Assembly (NCBI GenBank): GCA_019636755.1
Contig: JAHBWZ010000011.1
Location: 36,847-100,846, forward strand
From: Phycisphaeraceae bacterium
GTDB lineage: Bacteria > Planctomycetota > Phycisphaerae > Phycisphaerales > SM1A02
Reading direction: 5' to 3'
Length of the DNA stretch: 64,000 nucleotides
Within the stretch, counting starts at the first letter, position 1, and every line of letters begins with the position of its first letter. A model generated the notes under the pieces. That model was given only the letters and a program-made list of their open reading frames with translations, made no database searches and had not been told where the DNA came from. The position numbers and the translations under genes were made by a program. This document shows, piece after piece, positions 35,888-44,725 of this stretch.

Positions 35888-38800
35888 CGGCGGCGATCAC
35901 GCTCCAGGTAGGCGGTGAGCGTCCGGGAGAACGAAGCGTACTCGGTCTCGACGGCCGCGATCGCGCGGAGGAGTTCCGCCTGGGCCGCCTCCGACGTTCC
36001 GGTGGTCGGGGCGTCCGTCCCGGGCTCACCGTGGGAGCCGGCCCGCCGGAACCGGTCGGCCAGCGACTCCAGGGCCCGCGCGGCCCGGAGCAGCCGCGTG
36101 TCACCGAAGTTCCCGGTGGCGCCCACCAGCGCGTGGGCCAGTCGCGCGATCCGCGCGGGATCGCGCTCGGCGACGGAACTCCGGATGTCGTCCAGACGTC
36201 CCGGTGTTTCGCGCAGGAAGAGGTCTGCAATCTCCCGCAGGAGTGCCTCGTCGCCGCCGAGCCGCGCGAGTGCCGCGGCGCGGTCGAATGCACCCGGTGC
36301 CGCGTCTCCCGGCGGTCCCGCGGGCGTGCCGGGCGTGACGACGCGCGGTGCCGCGGCCCGTGCGAACTCGGTCAGGATGGCCGTGACGTTGATCGGCTTG
36401 GCGACGTGTCCATCCATGCCGGCATCGATGCACCGGGCCCGCGTGTCCGGATCCGCGTGACCCGTCATCGCGATGATCGGGGTCCGGCGCCGCGATCCGT
36501 CTTCAGCGTCGCGGATGGTCCGGGCGACGGCGAATCCGTCGAAGTCGCCGAGTTCCAGGTCCAGCAGCACGAGATCGAAGTCCTCGGCACGGATCCGCTC
36601 GATGGCGCTCCGTCCGCTCGGCACGGTGTCCACGCGCCACCCGATCCGCTCGAGCGTCCGAAGGGCGACCTCGCGGTTGACCGACTCGTCATCGGCGACG
36701 AGGACGCGGAGCCCGGGCATGCCGGATCGTGCATCGGCCGACTCGGCGCGAAGGCCGCCGGCCAGCCCGGCCAGCAGGTCGGAGCGCCGGATCGGTTTCG
36801 GAACGACGCCATCGAGCCCCGCGTCCCGCGCCCGCGCCACATCGGGGACCACGTTCAGTGCGGTGGAGAGAAGCAGGATCCGCGCCCCGTCGGCGCACGC
36901 CGTGCGGCTGCGCCGCGCGATGTCCACGCCGTCGCCGTCCCCGAGGCGCGCGGCGAGAAGGAGTGCATCCGGAGGGTCGCCGGCGGCGAGCACGGCCGGC
37001 AGGTCCGCGGCGCCTGACGCCTCCGCGACCTCCATCTCCAGGTCTTCGAGGATGCGGCGGATCGCGCGCCGGACCGACGCCGACGGATCGGCGACGACGA
37101 CGCGCCGGCCGACCAGGAGCGGTGGTTCCTGCCCCGGCCGTCCGGCGGCACCTCGGGACGGATCGCGCTCCACGAGGACACGGCAGCTGAACACGCTGCC
37201 CTTCTCCGGCTCGCTCTCGACCCGGATGCGCCCATGCATCCGCTCCGCGAGTTCCGCGGAGATCGCCAGTCCGAGCCCCGTCCCGCCGAACCGGCGCGTG
37301 GTGGAACTGTCCGCCTGCTCGAAGGCGCGGAAGATCCGTGCCTGCTTCGCCCGCGGGATGCCGATCCCGGTATCGCGGACGCTGATGTCCAGGAAGAGCC
37401 TCTTCTCGTCCACCGCGACCTGTTCGACGGTCACCACGACTTCGCCCCGTTCCGTGAACTTGATGGCGTTGCCGACGAGGTTCACGATGATCTGCCGCAG
37501 GCGCGGCCCGTCGCCGACGAGCGAGGACGGGACGTCCGGCGCGATGTCGCCGACCAGTTCCAGCGCCTTCTGCTGCGCGCGGACCGCCAGCATGCCGAGT
37601 GCGTCCTCGACCAGGAGCCGGAGATCGAAGGGCTGGGAATCGAGTTCGAGCCGCCCGGCCTCGATGCGGGAGAAGTCCAGGACATCGTTGATGACGCCGA
37701 GGAGAGACTCCGCCGAGGTCCGGACCAGGTCAAGGCACTCACGCTGTTCAGCCGTGAGCGCCGTTCCGCGCAGCACCTCCGTCATCCCGAGGATGCCGTT
37801 CAGCGGCGTGCGGATCTCGTGGCTCATGTTCGCGAGGAACTCGCTCTTCATGCGCGCGACTTCCAGGGCCGCATCGCGTGCGCGGGAGAGTTCCTCCTCG
37901 GCGTGCTTTCCGGCGGTCACGTCGGTGCAGACGCCGACCAGGCGCCAGACTCCCTCGCTCACCTGCTCGAGGCTGACTTCCTCCTGGAACCAGTGAACCG
38001 CGCCGTCCCGGCTGCGGACACGGAAGGCATGGGCATAGGACGTGGCGCCCGCCATGACGGCGTCCCTCGGTGCCTGCCGGACGCGCTCGGCATCCTCCGG
38101 AACCACACTCCGGCGCCAGCCGTGCGCATACGAGCCGCCGATGAACAGGTCGACGGGGAAGACCTGCTGCGCCGCTTCCTCGTCGAGCATCCGGGTCTCC
38201 AGCGGGAAGCTGCCGTCGGGACGCTGCTGAAGAGTCCCGGTCCAGATCAGGCATCGTGCATGCCGGCCGATGTAGCGCAGGGCTTCCTGCGAGCGCTCCA
38301 GGGTCGCGAGCATGCGGTTGATGGCGACGGCGAGTGACCCGATCTCATCGCGCCCGTCGACCGGGAGCCGCACGGAAGGATCGCTGCTCTCGCGGATCCG
38401 GCCGATCGCCGATCCGAGGCGCGACACCCGTCGGACCACCGTGTGCTCGAGCAGCGCGACGGCCAGGAGTGCGAAGACGAGTCCGATCGCGAGCAGCGCT
38501 GCAAGGAACGTGCGCGCGAGTCGTCGGCCCTGGCGATGGATCTCCCGGTCCGACTCGATGCTGATGAGGATCGCAGGTCGATGCAGGATGTCGCGCCGGA
38601 CGCGCCAGCCCGCGACGATGTTCGGCCCCAGGGGCTCGACGCGGACGTCGCCCGCCTCGATCGCACGGTCGGCCGGGTCATCGTCCGGCCCGGAGGCCGG
38701 TTGAATCGTGCCGATCCGGAACGGCTGCCGCGCCGCGGTCGCCAGCGACTCGCGCCGGGCGCCGTCGATGACCACGCCCATGACAAGCGTGCCGCGGACG

Positions 38801-39333
38801 GGGCCCGTCCGGTCGCTGCGCGTGACGGGTCGGGACACGACGAGCATCGGCATGTCATCGATGACGAGCAGTCCGGCGGTACGACCGGATGCATCGGCGT
38901 GCTCCAGGAGGAGCGGATGGGTGACGGGGAGATCGCGGATCGAAGGCGGGAGCGGAAGTTCCGACTCGCCGACCAGGTCGTACGCCTTCGCGAAGAGCAG
39001 GCGACCGTCCGGCGCGAAGATCATGAGCAGGTTCAGTCGCGCCGAGACGAAGGTCGCATCGACGAAGTTGGATCGGATGTATGCCTCGTCCGCGTGGTCC
39101 TCGATGAAGTCCGCGGTGTCATCCCAGCCCGCGTAGTCCGCAGCCAGCATGTCGAGGGAGCGCAGGTCAGCGTTGATCGCTTCATCCACGCTCGCCAGGG
39201 ATCGAAGGACCTCGCGCGTCTCCGACTCCGCGAACCAGCCCATCCACAGGCGCTGGACGAGGATCCATCCCAGGACCATGAGGCAGACAAGCGTGAGGCC
39301 GACGATCCAGAGAACTTTCCGGCGCAGCGACAC
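35884..39333 (-). CDS. Hybrid histidine kinase: CHASE4-HAMP-PAS-HisKA-HATPase-REC-REC-HPt
   Basis: An 1149-residue membrane sensor kinase. A transmembrane helix (8-26) precedes a periplasmic CHASE4 domain (DYAGWDDTADFIEDH near 67-80). A second membrane helix (275-296) is followed by HAMP (297-350), PAS (about 360-475) and a coiled coil, then HisKA with phospho-His505 (SEFLANMSHEIRTPLNG). HATPase_c follows (GNAIKFTERG, VRDTGIGIP, GGTGLGLAIS). The first receiver (743-862) has Ala794 where the phospho-Asp belongs, so it is probably inactive. The second receiver (875-990) has an intact Asp925 (LVLLDLELGDFDG). The HPt domain follows with His1067 (RLAHALVGATGNFG). The GTG start at 39333 has GGAG 8 bases upstream and lies 21 bases after the receiver-enzyme fusion gene. 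The ligand sensed by CHASE4 is unknown. Confidence 0.92.
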   Translation of the reverse strand: MSLRRKVLWIVGLTLVCLMVLGWILVQRLWMGWFAESETREVLRSLASVDEAINADLRSLDMLAADYAGWDDTADFIEDHADEAYIRSNFVDATFVSARLNLLMIFAPDGRLLFAKAYDLVGESELPLPPSIRDLPVTHPLLLEHADASGRTAGLLVIDDMPMLVVSRPVTRSDRTGPVRGTLVMGVVIDGARRESLATAARQPFRIGTIQPASGPDDDPADRAIEAGDVRVEPLGPNIVAGWRVRRDILHRPAILISIESDREIHRQGRRLARTFLAALLAIGLVFALLAVALLEHTVVRRVSRLGSAIGRIRESSDPSVRLPVDGRDEIGSLAVAINRMLATLERSQEALRYIGRHARCLIWTGTLQQRPDGSFPLETRMLDEEAAQQVFPVDLFIGGSYAHGWRRSVVPEDAERVRQAPRDAVMAGATSYAHAFRVRSRDGAVHWFQEEVSLEQVSEGVWRLVGVCTDVTAGKHAEEELSRARDAALEVARMKSEFLANMSHEIRTPLNGILGMTEVLRGTALTAEQRECLDLVRTSAESLLGVINDVLDFSRIEAGRLELDSQPFDLRLLVEDALGMLAVRAQQKALELVGDIAPDVPSSLVGDGPRLRQIIVNLVGNAIKFTERGEVVVTVEQVAVDEKRLFLDISVRDTGIGIPRAKQARIFRAFEQADSSTTRRFGGTGLGLAISAELAERMHGRIRVESEPEKGSVFSCRVLVERDPSRGAAGRPGQEPPLLVGRRVVVADPSASVRRAIRRILEDLEMEVAEASGAADLPAVLAAGDPPDALLLAARLGDGDGVDIARRSRTACADGARILLLSTALNVVPDVARARDAGLDGVVPKPIRRSDLLAGLAGGLRAESADARSGMPGLRVLVADDESVNREVALRTLERIGWRVDTVPSGRSAIERIRAEDFDLVLLDLELGDFDGFAVARTIRDAEDGSRRRTPIIAMTGHADPDTRARCIDAGMDGHVAKPINVTAILTEFARAAAPRVVTPGTPAGPPGDAAPGAFDRAAALARLGGDEALLREIADLFLRETPGRLDDIRSSVAERDPARIARLAHALVGATGNFGDTRLLRAARALESLADRFRRAGSHGEPGTDAPTTGTSEAAQAELLRAIAAVETEYASFSRTLTAYLERDRRR

Positions 39334-39354
39334 GTTGGATCTCCGTCCGTCTCT

Positions 39355-40575
39355 TCAGCCGACCCGGACGGAGAGCCGGCCGATCCCGTCGATCTCCGCC
39401 ACGACCTCGTCCCCCGATCGCAGGGGTGGAGGCGGATCCTGACCGAGCGCGACCAGCGGTGGCCCGCCGGTCAGGATCACGCTTCCCGGCGGCAGCGTGC
39501 AGTGCCGGCTCAGGTCCGCCACGAGTGCTTCCGGGCCTCGGATCATGTCGCGGATCCGCCCGCGGCGGGTGACCCCGCCGTTGATGCAGGTGCGGATCTC
39601 CACGTCGAGCATCGGCGGCATCTCGGCAGGCGGAATGATCACCGGACCCAGTGGACAGAACGTGTCGAAGCCCTTGCCGCGCATCCATCGCGGCGGCCCG
39701 GATGCGTCCTGGAAGTGCAGCGCAGTGACGTCGATGCCGATCGTGTACCCGACGATGTGCCGCGCACACTGTTCCCGCGGGACGTTCGCTGTATCGAGCC
39801 CGATGACGATCGCCAGTTCGGCCTCGGCGTGCAGGTGCGGATCCTCCGTGATCGTCGGAATCCGGATCGTCCCGCCCGGATCGAGAACGCTTCCCGTCGG
39901 CTTGACGAAGACCTCCAGGTCCTCGAGCGGAATGTCCGGCGGCATCTCGCCCGGCTGCCGCCAGTTCCGGCCGATGCCGATCAGGTTCGCGGGTCGCACC
40001 GGGGCCAGCATGGCGCAGACATCACGGAATTCACCCGTCGGCAGGAGTGCGTCCGAGGCACTGCGCAGCGTGCTGCGGAGCGCCCGCATGACCTCCTGGA
40101 GCAGTTCCGCGGGCGCGAAGGGCTTGTACAGCACGGCTGCAAGACCTTCCCGCGATGCCCGGATCAGCGAATGGCTGGGGTCGTACCCGAAGCCGGTCAC
40201 GAGCACCACCGGAAGATCATCCCGCATCCGGCGGGCCGCGGCGAAGATCTCGTAGCCGTCATGGAACGGCATCCGGATGTCGGACACCACCAGGTCGACG
40301 CCACCGGCGTGGATCGCATCGATCGCCTCGGCCCCGTCCCGGCAGGCGACACAGCGGCAGCCGAACCGGGTCAGAACGGTTGCCATCATGCGCCGCATGT
40401 TGTCGTCATCGTCTGCGACGACGGCATTCAGCCCGTGCAGCAGTTCGACCGGCTCGGAGAGATGGCATCGGTCAAGGACGCCGTGCGGGTCGGCGAGAAG
40501 GCTGGCGCGGCCGCCTTCCTTCTCAGTGCCCAGGTGCACCCGATTGTCCTCACCCCGGAATCGAAGGATTCTCAT
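39355..40575 (-). CDS. Fumarylacetoacetate-hydrolase-fold enzyme with an internal response-regulator receiver domain
   Basis: A 406-residue fusion. Residues 1-50 (MRILRFRGEDNRVHLGTEKE ... ) look like the N-terminal small domain of FAH-fold proteins. Residues about 51-170 are a complete receiver: acidic Asp55-58, phospho-Asp99 (VVSDIRMPFHDG), Thr127 (LVTGFG) and Lys151 (YKPF). Residues about 176-406 are the FAH catalytic domain: LAPVRPANLIGIGRNW, metal ligands Glu251/Glu253 (HAEAELAIVIG) and Asp282 (GIDVTALHFQ), then RGKGFDTFCPLGPVI, INGGVTRRGRIRDMI and SVILTGGPPLV. The receiver is thus inserted between the two FAH parts rather than added to an end. The ATG at 40575 has GGAG upstream. It lies between glutamine synthetase III and the hybrid kinase. 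FAH-fold enzymes hydrolyse or decarboxylate acylpyruvate-type compounds; the substrate here is unknown. Confidence 0.88.
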   Translation of the reverse strand: MRILRFRGEDNRVHLGTEKEGGRASLLADPHGVLDRCHLSEPVELLHGLNAVVADDDDNMRRMMATVLTRFGCRCVACRDGAEAIDAIHAGGVDLVVSDIRMPFHDGYEIFAAARRMRDDLPVVLVTGFGYDPSHSLIRASREGLAAVLYKPFAPAELLQEVMRALRSTLRSASDALLPTGEFRDVCAMLAPVRPANLIGIGRNWRQPGEMPPDIPLEDLEVFVKPTGSVLDPGGTIRIPTITEDPHLHAEAELAIVIGLDTANVPREQCARHIVGYTIGIDVTALHFQDASGPPRWMRGKGFDTFCPLGPVIIPPAEMPPMLDVEIRTCINGGVTRRGRIRDMIRGPEALVADLSRHCTLPPGSVILTGGPPLVALGQDPPPPLRSGDEVVAEIDGIGRLSVRVG

Positions 40576-40648
40576 CGCCGGTCTCCGGTCCGGACGGGCA
40601 GTGCATCCACGTCGTCACAGCGCTTCAGGATAGCGGGAGGATCCGGCG

Positions 40649-42781
40649 CTACCGCTGAAACAGCATCTCGGCATAGGTGGGCAGCGGCCACGTATCCGCC
40701 GGGAGCATCTGTTCCAGGACGTCGCAGCCCCGGCGGACCTGCTCCATCGCCGGCCTCGTGCGGTCCCGGTGGTGGATGGCCGTCCGCGCGGCATCCTTCT
40801 GTGCGGTGGCGGCGTGCTTCTCAACCTCCGTCGTCCGGGCGCGCAGCTCTGTGATCAGTTCTACGACGGTGCGGAGTTCGGACTCCGTGTCCGGACACGC
40901 GATGCCGGCGGCCATGGTCGCGGCCGCGGTCTCGGCGAGTTCCGCCTGGAACCGCAGCGCGGCGGGAATCACCAGCGTGCGGACCATCTGCGAGAGCGTC
41001 CGCGCCTCGATCTCGACGATGTTGTTGAAGTGCTCGAAGAGCACCTCGACGCGCAGTTTCAGTTCCAGGTCGCTGAGGACGCCGCGCTTCACGAAGAGAT
41101 CGGTGGCGGCGCGCGATCGGAACGCCGGGATGGCATCGGCGGTCGTGCGCAGGTGGGGGAGCCCGCGCTTCTCCGCCTCCGCGTGCCAGGCGGAGGCATA
41201 GTTGTCACCGTCGAACACGACGCGGCGATGCGTGTGAACGAGCTGCTTGAGCAGGGCCCGGACGGCCGCCTCGAGTTTCTTCGGCGTCGGATTCGATCCC
41301 GCGCGGGACTCGAGTTCGCCGGCCACGTAGTCCAGCGAGTCCGCCACGATCGTGTTGAGGACCGTGTTCGGCCACGCGACGGCGGCGGAGCCGCCGACGG
41401 CGCGGAACTCGAACTTGTTTCCCGTGAACGCGAAGGGACTCGTGCGGTTGCGGTCGCCGGCGTGTCGCGGGATCGACGGCAGCGTCCGGGCGCCGAGGTT
41501 CAGCGCCCCGCCCTTCTTGGTCGAGCGCGGGGAACCGGACTCCAGCTGGTCCAGGATGTCGCTCAGCATGTCGCCGAGGAAGATCGAGATGATCGCGGGC
41601 GGCGCCTCGTTGGCACCGAGCCGGTGGTCATTCCCCGCGGAGGCGATGGATGCCCGGAGCAGGTCGCCGTGCAGGTCGATGGCGCGGATGACCGCAACCA
41701 GGAAGACCAGGAACTGCATGTTCGTGTGCGTCTCGTCCTGCGGGTCGAGCAGGTTGACGCCCGTGTCCGTGCACATCGACCAGTTGTTGTGCTTGCCGGA
41801 GCCGTTCACTCCGGCGAAGGGCTTCTCGTGCAGCAGACACACGAAGCCGTGCCGTTCCGCGGTCTTCTCGAGCACGTGCATGGTCAGCATCTGGTGGTCA
41901 GACGCGATGTTGGACGTCTCGAAGACCGGCGCGATCTCGTACTGGCCCGGGGCGACTTCGTTGTGACGCGTCCGCACCGGAACGCCGAGTTCGACAAGCT
42001 GGGACTCCACATCGGCCATGAACGAGAGGACGCGCGGGGGAATGGAGCCGAAGTAGTGATCCGCAAGCTGATGGCCCTTGGGCGGCGGCGATCCGATCAG
42101 CGTGCGCCCGCAGATCTGGAGGTCTGGACGCGTCTGGAAGAACTCGCGGTCGACGAGGAAGAACTCCTGCTCCGACCCGAGCGTTGTCGTGACCTGTGAC
42201 ACGCCGCGGTCGGTGCCGAAGATCCGCAGGATGCGCATCGCCTGCTCGTTGATCGCTTCCATGGACCGCAGGAGCGGCGTCTTGAGATCCAGCGCCTCGC
42301 CGTGATAGGAGACGAATGCGCACGGAATGCACAGCGTCGATGTCTCGCCGGACCGGAGAATGAATGCGGGGCTGGTCGCGTCCCACGCCGTGTAGCCGCG
42401 GGCCTCGTACGTATCGCGGACCCCGCCGGACGGGAACGAACTCGCGTCCGGTTCACCCACGATCAGTGCGTCGCCCGAGAAGGCGCTGATGGCGCCGCCA
42501 TCACCGTCGGGACTGAGGAACGCGTCATGCTTCTCCGCGGTGCCTCCGGTCAGCGGCTGGAACCAGTGGCAGTAGTGCGAGGCACCGTGCTCGTTCGCCC
42601 ACTCCTTCATCGCGAGCGCCACGGTGTTCGCGATCGCGGGGTCGAGCGGTGATCCGAGGCGGATGGTCTTCTGGAGCTTCTGCAGGACATCCGCGGGAAG
42701 TCGCTTGAGCATCACGTCGCCGGTGAACGTGAGCGCGCCGAACTGGTCGGCGAGCGTCGGATGGCTCGGTCGGGTGGACAT
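40649..42781 (-). CDS. glnN: Glutamine synthetase, type III
   Basis: ATP-dependent ammonia assimilation enzyme of the GSIII class, about 710 residues, much longer than type I. The GSIII signature [17 protein letters not shown] is at about residue 80, followed by [29 protein letters not shown], the catalytic [11 protein letters not shown] and [12 protein letters not shown]. The ATG at 42781 ([15 protein letters not shown]) matches the normal GSIII N-terminus and has AGGA about 7 bases upstream. A second in-frame ATG at 42838 also has AGGA upstream and cannot be excluded. It is the first gene of the minus-strand run toward the receiver-enzyme and the hybrid kinase (73-base gap), which may mean co-transcription. 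No PII gene lies nearby. Confidence 0.96.
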   Translation of the reverse strand: MSTRPSHPTLADQFGALTFTGDVMLKRLPADVLQKLQKTIRLGSPLDPAIANTVALAMKEWANEHGASHYCHWFQPLTGGTAEKHDAFLSPDGDGGAISAFSGDALIVGEPDASSFPSGGVRDTYEARGYTAWDATSPAFILRSGETSTLCIPCAFVSYHGEALDLKTPLLRSMEAINEQAMRILRIFGTDRGVSQVTTTLGSEQEFFLVDREFFQTRPDLQICGRTLIGSPPPKGHQLADHYFGSIPPRVLSFMADVESQLVELGVPVRTRHNEVAPGQYEIAPVFETSNIASDHQMLTMHVLEKTAERHGFVCLLHEKPFAGVNGSGKHNNWSMCTDTGVNLLDPQDETHTNMQFLVFLVAVIRAIDLHGDLLRASIASAGNDHRLGANEAPPAIISIFLGDMLSDILDQLESGSPRSTKKGGALNLGARTLPSIPRHAGDRNRTSPFAFTGNKFEFRAVGGSAAVAWPNTVLNTIVADSLDYVAGELESRAGSNPTPKKLEAAVRALLKQLVHTHRRVVFDGDNYASAWHAEAEKRGLPHLRTTADAIPAFRSRAATDLFVKRGVLSDLELKLRVEVLFEHFNNIVEIEARTLSQMVRTLVIPAALRFQAELAETAAATMAAGIACPDTESELRTVVELITELRARTTEVEKHAATAQKDAARTAIHHRDRTRPAMEQVRRGCDVLEQMLPADTWPLPTYAEMLFQR

Positions 42782-43030
42782 GGTGACATCCTGGTGCGGG
42801 AATCGGGCGGACGGTCGGCGCGAGGAGTGCAGCGGCATGGTGACGGAGGTCCTGGGGATGGTGCGGATCGCGGGCGGCGGGGGAGGCGACGGGAGACGGC
42901 GGGGAGCCCGGGCCACGAGATGCGTCGGTCGGCCCCGGGGCGGGCCGGGTGGAAACGGGAAGTATCGCCGGAGTGCGCCGGGTCGCAAAGCGGGCCGGGT
43001 TCTCCACCGCGGCCGGCATGCATCGGCCGG

Positions 43031-43864
43031 TCATGCGGTCGCCGGTGGGCGTCCGCGGCGGATGGCGCGCGCGAGTTCGGCCGTCCAGGCGGCCGCAGCC
43101 TCCGGGGCGTCCGGCCCTGCGTCTCCCATGCGCCGGACGAGAGCGGAGCCGACGATGACCCCGTCCGCGAGTTCGCTGATGGCCGCGGCCTGGGACGCGT
43201 CCGAGATGCCGAAGCCGACCACGACGGGCGTATCGGTGACGCGATGGACCGCCTCGATCCGCGCCAGGAGTTCCGCTCGATCGGGAAGATCGCCGCGCTC
43301 GCCGGTCAGCCCGACGCGCGCCAGCAGGTAGACGAAGCCGCTCGAGAGCGCGGCGAGGCGAGCGACGCGGGCCGCGTCCGTGGTCGGCGCGATGAGCGGG
43401 CAGAGGCCGAGCCCCGAGGCACGACCGGCGTCGGCGATGGTCGCCGCCTGGTCCAGGTCCAGGTCCGGAACGATCAGGCCGTCGAAGCCCGCCGCGGCCA
43501 GTGCGGCGGTCATCCGCTCCAGGCCCCCCGCGTGGAGCAGCGAGATGCTGATCATGCCCACGAGGGCCGCCGGGACCGTGGCCCGCGCGTCGCGGATCGC
43601 GGCGAGAAGTCCGCCGGTCGTGACGCCGGCGGCGATCGCCCGGTCCATCGCCGCGGCGATCACCGGGCCGTCCGCAATCGGGTCCGAGAACGGGAAGCCG
43701 ATTTCGATCACGCCCGCGCCCGCGTGCGCGAGGCGCGGGAGCGTCCGGACTGTCGCGGCCAGGTCCGGATGACCGCCCGTGATGTAGGGACAGAGAACCG
43801 CGTCTCCGGCGGCGCGTGCGCGAGCGAAGGTCTCGCGGAGCCGCGATGGCGGCGTCGCACTCAC
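43031..43864 (-). CDS. trpA: Tryptophan synthase alpha subunit
   Basis: Cleaves indole-3-glycerol phosphate to indole and glyceraldehyde-3-phosphate, which TrpB then uses. The catalytic Glu54 and Asp61 are in GVIEIGFPFSDPIADGPVI. The phosphate-binding and late barrel strands GFDGLIVPDLDLD, VYLLARVGLTGER, TPVVVGFGISDASQ and GVIVGSALV are all present. The GTG start at 43864 has GGGAGG about 5 bases upstream; the longer frame up to 44188 overlaps the MazG-like gene and is not needed. 277 residues, normal. trpB and the other trp genes are not within this window, so the pathway is split here. A GTG at 43870 is an alternative start. Confidence 0.96.
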   Translation of the reverse strand: MSATPPSRLRETFARARAAGDAVLCPYITGGHPDLAATVRTLPRLAHAGAGVIEIGFPFSDPIADGPVIAAAMDRAIAAGVTTGGLLAAIRDARATVPAALVGMISISLLHAGGLERMTAALAAAGFDGLIVPDLDLDQAATIADAGRASGLGLCPLIAPTTDAARVARLAALSSGFVYLLARVGLTGERGDLPDRAELLARIEAVHRVTDTPVVVGFGISDASQAAAISELADGVIVGSALVRRMGDAGPDAPEAAAAWTAELARAIRRGRPPATA

Positions 43865-43955
43865 GGGCACCTCCCGGCTCCGGTCGCGGCCGTTCCCGGG
43901 GCGGTCGCGATGCGCCCGCGGGCAGGTCCGCCCGCACGGGCAGGAGAAGGTCCGA

Positions 43956-44240
43956 TCACTTCGTTCCCTTCGGCCCGCCGCCGTCGATGTACTTCTCCCG
44001 GATGGCGTCGGTGAGATCGACCCCGGTGATGTTCGCAAGCGTCGCAAGCCACGCCAGAACATCGGCAAACTCCTCGCGGAGATTCCCCGGATCACCGTCG
44101 CCGCGCAGGTGATGTCCGATCGCCTCGGCGAGTTCGCCGAACTCCTCCGCGAACCAGAGAAACGTGCCGGCGGCGCCGCGTGCCGCATCGGTGGCGGAAT
44201 ATCGGTCGCGGATCAACTGCTGGAACTCGCTGATGTGCAC
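43956..44240 (-). CDS. MazG-like nucleotide pyrophosphohydrolase
   Basis: A 94-residue all-alpha protein of the MazG/RS21-C6 type. The metal-binding pattern EExxE followed by ExxD is visible: FAEEFGELAEAIGHHL and LREEFADVLAWLATLANI, separated by about 15 residues. These enzymes hydrolyse non-canonical or excess nucleoside triphosphates to monophosphates. I chose the GTG at 44240 (MHISEFQQLIRDRYS); the frame is open to 44570, but upstream residues are Arg/Pro-rich and unlike the family. The C-terminus DAIREKYIDGGGPKGTK is short. Its gene lies between trpA and the STAS gene without any obvious functional link. Nucleotide specificity is unknown. Confidence 0.78.
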   Translation of the reverse strand: MHISEFQQLIRDRYSATDAARGAAGTFLWFAEEFGELAEAIGHHLRGDGDPGNLREEFADVLAWLATLANITGVDLTDAIREKYIDGGGPKGTK

Positions 44241-44362
44241 ATGGGAAGGGTACCACGATGATGCGGGGCGCGCGATCGCGGAGGCGATGTCCGGCCTTGA
44301 CCCCGGCGCCGCCTGGCGCACTCTGCATCGGCGGGGTGATGCGGCTCCGAGGAGAGGTGAAG

Positions 44363-44725
44363 ATGTGGTTGCGAAGCAGTCGGCGGCGGGCGCGCGACGG
44401 TCGATCGGGTGATACGCCCCTTGTCCTGAAGGGAAGTGCCGACATGACGGTCGCAGGATCGATTGCGGACCTCGTTTCCGCGGCGGAGCAGGCGTTCGCC
44501 GACCGCGCCCCCGGTGTCCTGCTGGATCTCTCAGAGTGCCGATGCGCCGATACCAAGGTCGTCGCCGCACTCGTGCTGCTGCTCAGGAAGGCGACTGCCG
44601 TCGGCGCGTCGCTGGGCATCATCGCATCGCCCGCCGTCCTGCAGGTGCTGCTGGTCTGCCGGATCACGTTCCTGCCGCACGAGCAGATGGACCCTCCGCC
44701 GCCGTCCCTTCAGGCGGCGAGCTGA
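44363..44725 (+). CDS. STAS-domain protein (anti-anti-sigma or MlaB-like)
   Basis: A 120-residue single-domain STAS protein. The ATG at 44363 has GGAGAGG 6 bases upstream, which decides the start; the frame continues upstream to 44258. The signature region LLDLSECRCADTKVVAALVLLL is the STAS motif in which Ser is normally phosphorylated after Asp; here the residue is Thr (ADTK). STAS proteins act as anti-anti-sigma factors or in lipid transport (MlaB); no matching kinase gene is next to it, though a sigma factor and a histidine kinase occur elsewhere in the window. Its end overlaps the convergent sthA end by 16 bases. Confidence 0.7.
   Translation: MWLRSSRRRARDGRSGDTPLVLKGSADMTVAGSIADLVSAAEQAFADRAPGVLLDLSECRCADTKVVAALVLLLRKATAVGASLGIIASPAVLQVLLVCRITFLPHEQMDPPPPSLQAAS

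Noticed and set aside
38443..40854. Long plus-strand frame opposite the kinase and receiver-enzyme genes
   Set aside because: Antisense to genes with conserved active sites; composition is typical of a shadow frame.
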